From NCBI GenBank assembly GCA_021808875.1, contig JAKBAU010000134.1:1-9244 (forward strand): 9,244 nucleotides of DNA, given 5' to 3'. The notes beneath the pieces were generated by a model. The model was given only the letters and a program-made list of their open reading frames with translations. It searched no databases and was not told where the DNA came from. Source of the DNA: Pseudomonadota bacterium. GTDB taxonomy: Bacteria > Pseudomonadota > Alphaproteobacteria > Micropepsales > Micropepsaceae. Within the stretch, counting starts at the first letter, position 1, and the number at the start of each line of letters is the position of its first letter. This document shows, piece after piece, positions 7,580-9,244 of the stretch. A program made the translations under genes and the position numbers.

Positions 7580-7639
7580 CTTTCTGCCAGTCTTCTCGCC
7601 TGAGATCTGGCGAGTGATCTTTGACCTTTGGCAGTAAAG
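7580..7639 (+). repeat. nested stem-loop, about 60 nt
   Basis: The outer arms are CTTTCTGCCA (7580-7589) and TGGCAGTAAAG (7629-7639), ten pairs with one bulged T. The inner arms are CTCGCC (7595-7600) and GGCGAG (7609-7614), six perfect pairs with an 8-base loop. It lies about 150 bases before the hydrolase start. It could be a 5'-leader structure or the 3' end of the broken upstream transcript; nothing identifies a known riboswitch class. Confidence 0.3.
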
Positions 7640-7781
7640 CAGAGACTTGCCTCGACGACCTTTAATCCGACAGGCACAATAGATGCTGACAAGGTCCGTG
7701 CCCTGCTGAAGCCGCTATTGAGGCAGTCTTGCAGGGGCACAGCGGTTTTAAACTTTGGTCTCGGGTAGCCGGACCGTATAC

Positions 7782-7785
7782 GGAG
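7782..7785 (+). promoter_or_regulatory. ribosome binding site of the CocE-like gene
   Basis: GGAG five bases before ATG 7791 decides the start. The next in-frame Met codon is internal to the conserved N-terminal strand, at RMRDG. Confidence 0.6.
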
Positions 7786-7790
7786 CGACG

Positions 7791-9244
7791 ATGCATACCC
7801 ATGTCTATGACCTCCAGGTCGAGCGGGATCTCCTCGTGAGGATGCGCGACGGCATCGGCTTGGCGACCGACGTCTTTCACCCTGTTCCCAAGAGCCGAAA
7901 CGAACGCTTTCCTGTCTTATTATTCCGTACGCCTTACTCCAAAGATGAGGTTGAGAGGGACTGTGGCCACGCACCCTGGTTCGCACGCCAGGGCTTTGTG
8001 GTAGTTCAGCAGGATTGTCGGGGCTGCTTCAAATCTGAGGGCGCGGTCAATTATCTTCTGCCCGAATCTGAGGACGGATATGACACGCTAGAATGGATCG
8101 GCCGACAAGACTGGGGCGATGCAGACATCGGAAGCTGGGGCACATCATGGTCAGGCTGGACCCAAACTGCAATGGCTGCACTTGGACCCAAACGTCTTCG
8201 CACTATCGTCCCCATGATGAGCGGCGCCGATGGCTATTCCAGCGCGATCCGGCAGGGCGGAACGCTTGAACTGCGCTGGATCGCCTGGGCCTTCTGGCAC
8301 GCGGCCGAGAATACCCAAACTGAGCTTGCCAAAGATGCAGCCACCGAAGCAGCTCTGATACAGCCCACAAAACGCTTTTCCGACTGGCTGCGGGAGTGGC
8401 CGATCCGGCGGGGCAAAACCCAGCTCGCCCGCGTGCCCGCCTACGAACGTTGGGCCTTCGATCTGATAAGCAATGACGAGCGCACCGCTTATTGGAATCA
8501 TCCCGCGCTTAATCCAGCAGCTTATGCGCAGGCATTTGCGGAAATCTCGGCGCTTTATATTGGATCCTGGTACGATTCCTATGGCCGCGCACTGTTCGAA
8601 CTCTACAACGTACATCGTGCCGTAGCGCGCAGACGCGTGCGCCTTGTAGTCGGTCCCTGGGTGCACAGCACTTCGAGCGTCGAGCAGCCAATTGCTGGTG
8701 GCATTCGCTTCACGCCCGACGCAATCATCGACTACAAAGCGCTGTTGCTGCGTTGGTTTGACGCTGAACTAAAAGGCCGTGACCGTACCGATGAGCCATT
8801 AATCCACATCTACGTCATGGGCGGAGGCGAAGGGAACCTGGATGCTGACCACCGTCTACAGCATGGTGGTCATTGGCGCAATGAAAGCGAGTGGCCACTC
8901 GCGCGCACCGCGTATGAGCCCTATTATTTGCTCGCTAATGGTCAACTCGCGACAGAACCATCGGAAGACGACGCAGGTCTCCTCAGGTTCCACTCCGACC
9001 CGGCCAATCCTGTACCCTCGATCGGCGGCAATGTCTCCTCGCTGCTCGACGTCGTACCAAACGCCCCCGACCCGCGCCAATTCCACCGTCTCACACATCT
9101 TGAGCGTACAGTTCCGATCGTCGCACCGGGCGGCTACGACCAGATTGTAACGGAGGAGACATTTCGACTGAACGATCAATTGGGACCGCTCTCGGACCGC
9201 CCTGACGTCCTGGTCTTCGAAACTGCGACACTGACCAGGGCTCT
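7791..9244 (+). CDS. CocE/NonD-family hydrolase (S15-like), 3' end outside window
   Basis: This serine hydrolase of the X-Pro dipeptidyl-peptidase/cocaine-esterase family is partial, with 484 codons and no stop; relatives usually have 550-650 residues. The start is ATG 7791 with GGAG at 7782-7785 five bases upstream, and an in-frame TAA at 7749-7751 bars a long extension. The alpha/beta-hydrolase core runs from about residue 10 to 330. It contains RTPYSK with oxyanion Tyr49, QQDCRGCFKSEG (73-84), nucleophile Ser119 in GTSWSG, Asp262 in GSWYDSYG and His292 in GPWVHS, all in the expected order and spacing. A helical cap lies between about 160 and 250, and the C-terminal jelly-roll begins near 335 and is cut. 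Such enzymes hydrolyse esters, amides or acylated substrates; no signal peptide is seen, so it is probably cytoplasmic. The residue after the nucleophile is Trp rather than the usual Tyr. The substrate cannot be named from sequence. Confidence 0.9.
   Translation, partial: MHTHVYDLQVERDLLVRMRDGIGLATDVFHPVPKSRNERFPVLLFRTPYSKDEVERDCGHAPWFARQGFVVVQQDCRGCFKSEGAVNYLLPESEDGYDTLEWIGRQDWGDADIGSWGTSWSGWTQTAMAALGPKRLRTIVPMMSGADGYSSAIRQGGTLELRWIAWAFWHAAENTQTELAKDAATEAALIQPTKRFSDWLREWPIRRGKTQLARVPAYERWAFDLISNDERTAYWNHPALNPAAYAQAFAEISALYIGSWYDSYGRALFELYNVHRAVARRRVRLVVGPWVHSTSSVEQPIAGGIRFTPDAIIDYKALLLRWFDAELKGRDRTDEPLIHIYVMGGGEGNLDADHRLQHGGHWRNESEWPLARTAYEPYYLLANGQLATEPSEDDAGLLRFHSDPANPVPSIGGNVSSLLDVVPNAPDPRQFHRLTHLERTVPIVAPGGYDQIVTEETFRLNDQLGPLSDRPDVLVFETATLTRA

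Larger units (their letters stand above)
7446..7790. other. gap upstream of the CocE-like gene
   Basis: No gene is supported here. One plus-strand frame from about 7635 to 7770 reads LASTTFNPTGTIDADKV and stays open only briefly; it may be a remnant or chance. The nested stem-loop at 7580-7639 lies inside. No clear -35/-10 pair was found for the following gene, whose TAA stop at 7749-7751 closes the frame before its start. Confidence 0.4.

Noticed and set aside
7531..7986. 151-codon minus-strand frame overlapping the CocE start
   Set aside because: It is antisense to the conserved N-terminus of the hydrolase and has no recognisable content.
1..9244. tRNA, rRNA, insertion-sequence ends and phage attachment sites
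   Set aside because: No T-loop-like GTTCRANYC in a cloverleaf context, no rRNA wording and no paired terminal repeats with a transposase were found.

Overview
The window looks bacterial and chromosomal, with moderate-to-high GC and a low coding density of roughly two thirds. Signal-peptide proteins sit beside hydrolases, and long stretches hold no convincing gene. The PAP2-type phosphatase and the S9 peptidase with an N-terminal beta-propeller are the kind of secreted enzymes common in Gammaproteobacteria such as Xanthomonadales. The SDR and CocE-type hydrolase are common in several proteobacterial groups. The host assignment is inference only; no rRNA, tRNA or other taxonomic marker was seen.

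Layout: (1) 237-1171, minus strand: a broken PiT-family permease gene, readable across two reading frames, with two internal stops and one frameshift. (2) 1172-1945: about 770 bases with no convincing gene, although a Cys-rich minus-strand open frame deserves a check. (3) 1946-2503, plus: a small exported PAP2-superfamily phosphatase whose second motif reads PSGT instead of PSGH. (4) 2504-2940: a gap carrying a perfect 10-bp inverted repeat in the expected place for a 3' end of the next gene. (5) 2941-5268, minus: a complete exported S9 serine peptidase of the DPP-IV/acylaminoacyl type with an intact catalytic triad. (6) 5269-6338: over 1 kb with nothing recognisable. (7) 6339-7223, minus: an atypical NADP-type SDR. 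(8) 7280-7309: an imperfect palindrome with a perfect TATAAT on each strand, between the SDR and a plus-strand ORF of only 33 codons that may be what is left of a divergent regulator. (9) 7446-7790: no gene, but a nested stem-loop. (10) 7791 to the window end, plus: a CocE/NonD-family (S15-like) hydrolase, cut by the window edge at codon 484.

No multi-gene pathway or defence system is visible. The S9 enzyme and the PAP2 protein look like independent exported hydrolases. The SDR, the palindrome and the CocE-like esterase may belong to one substrate-inducible catabolic cluster whose regulator has decayed. The combination of a dead transporter, a possible stub regulator and long empty gaps suggests a region undergoing gene loss. 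No mobile-element ends, CRISPR repeats, tRNA or rRNA were found.
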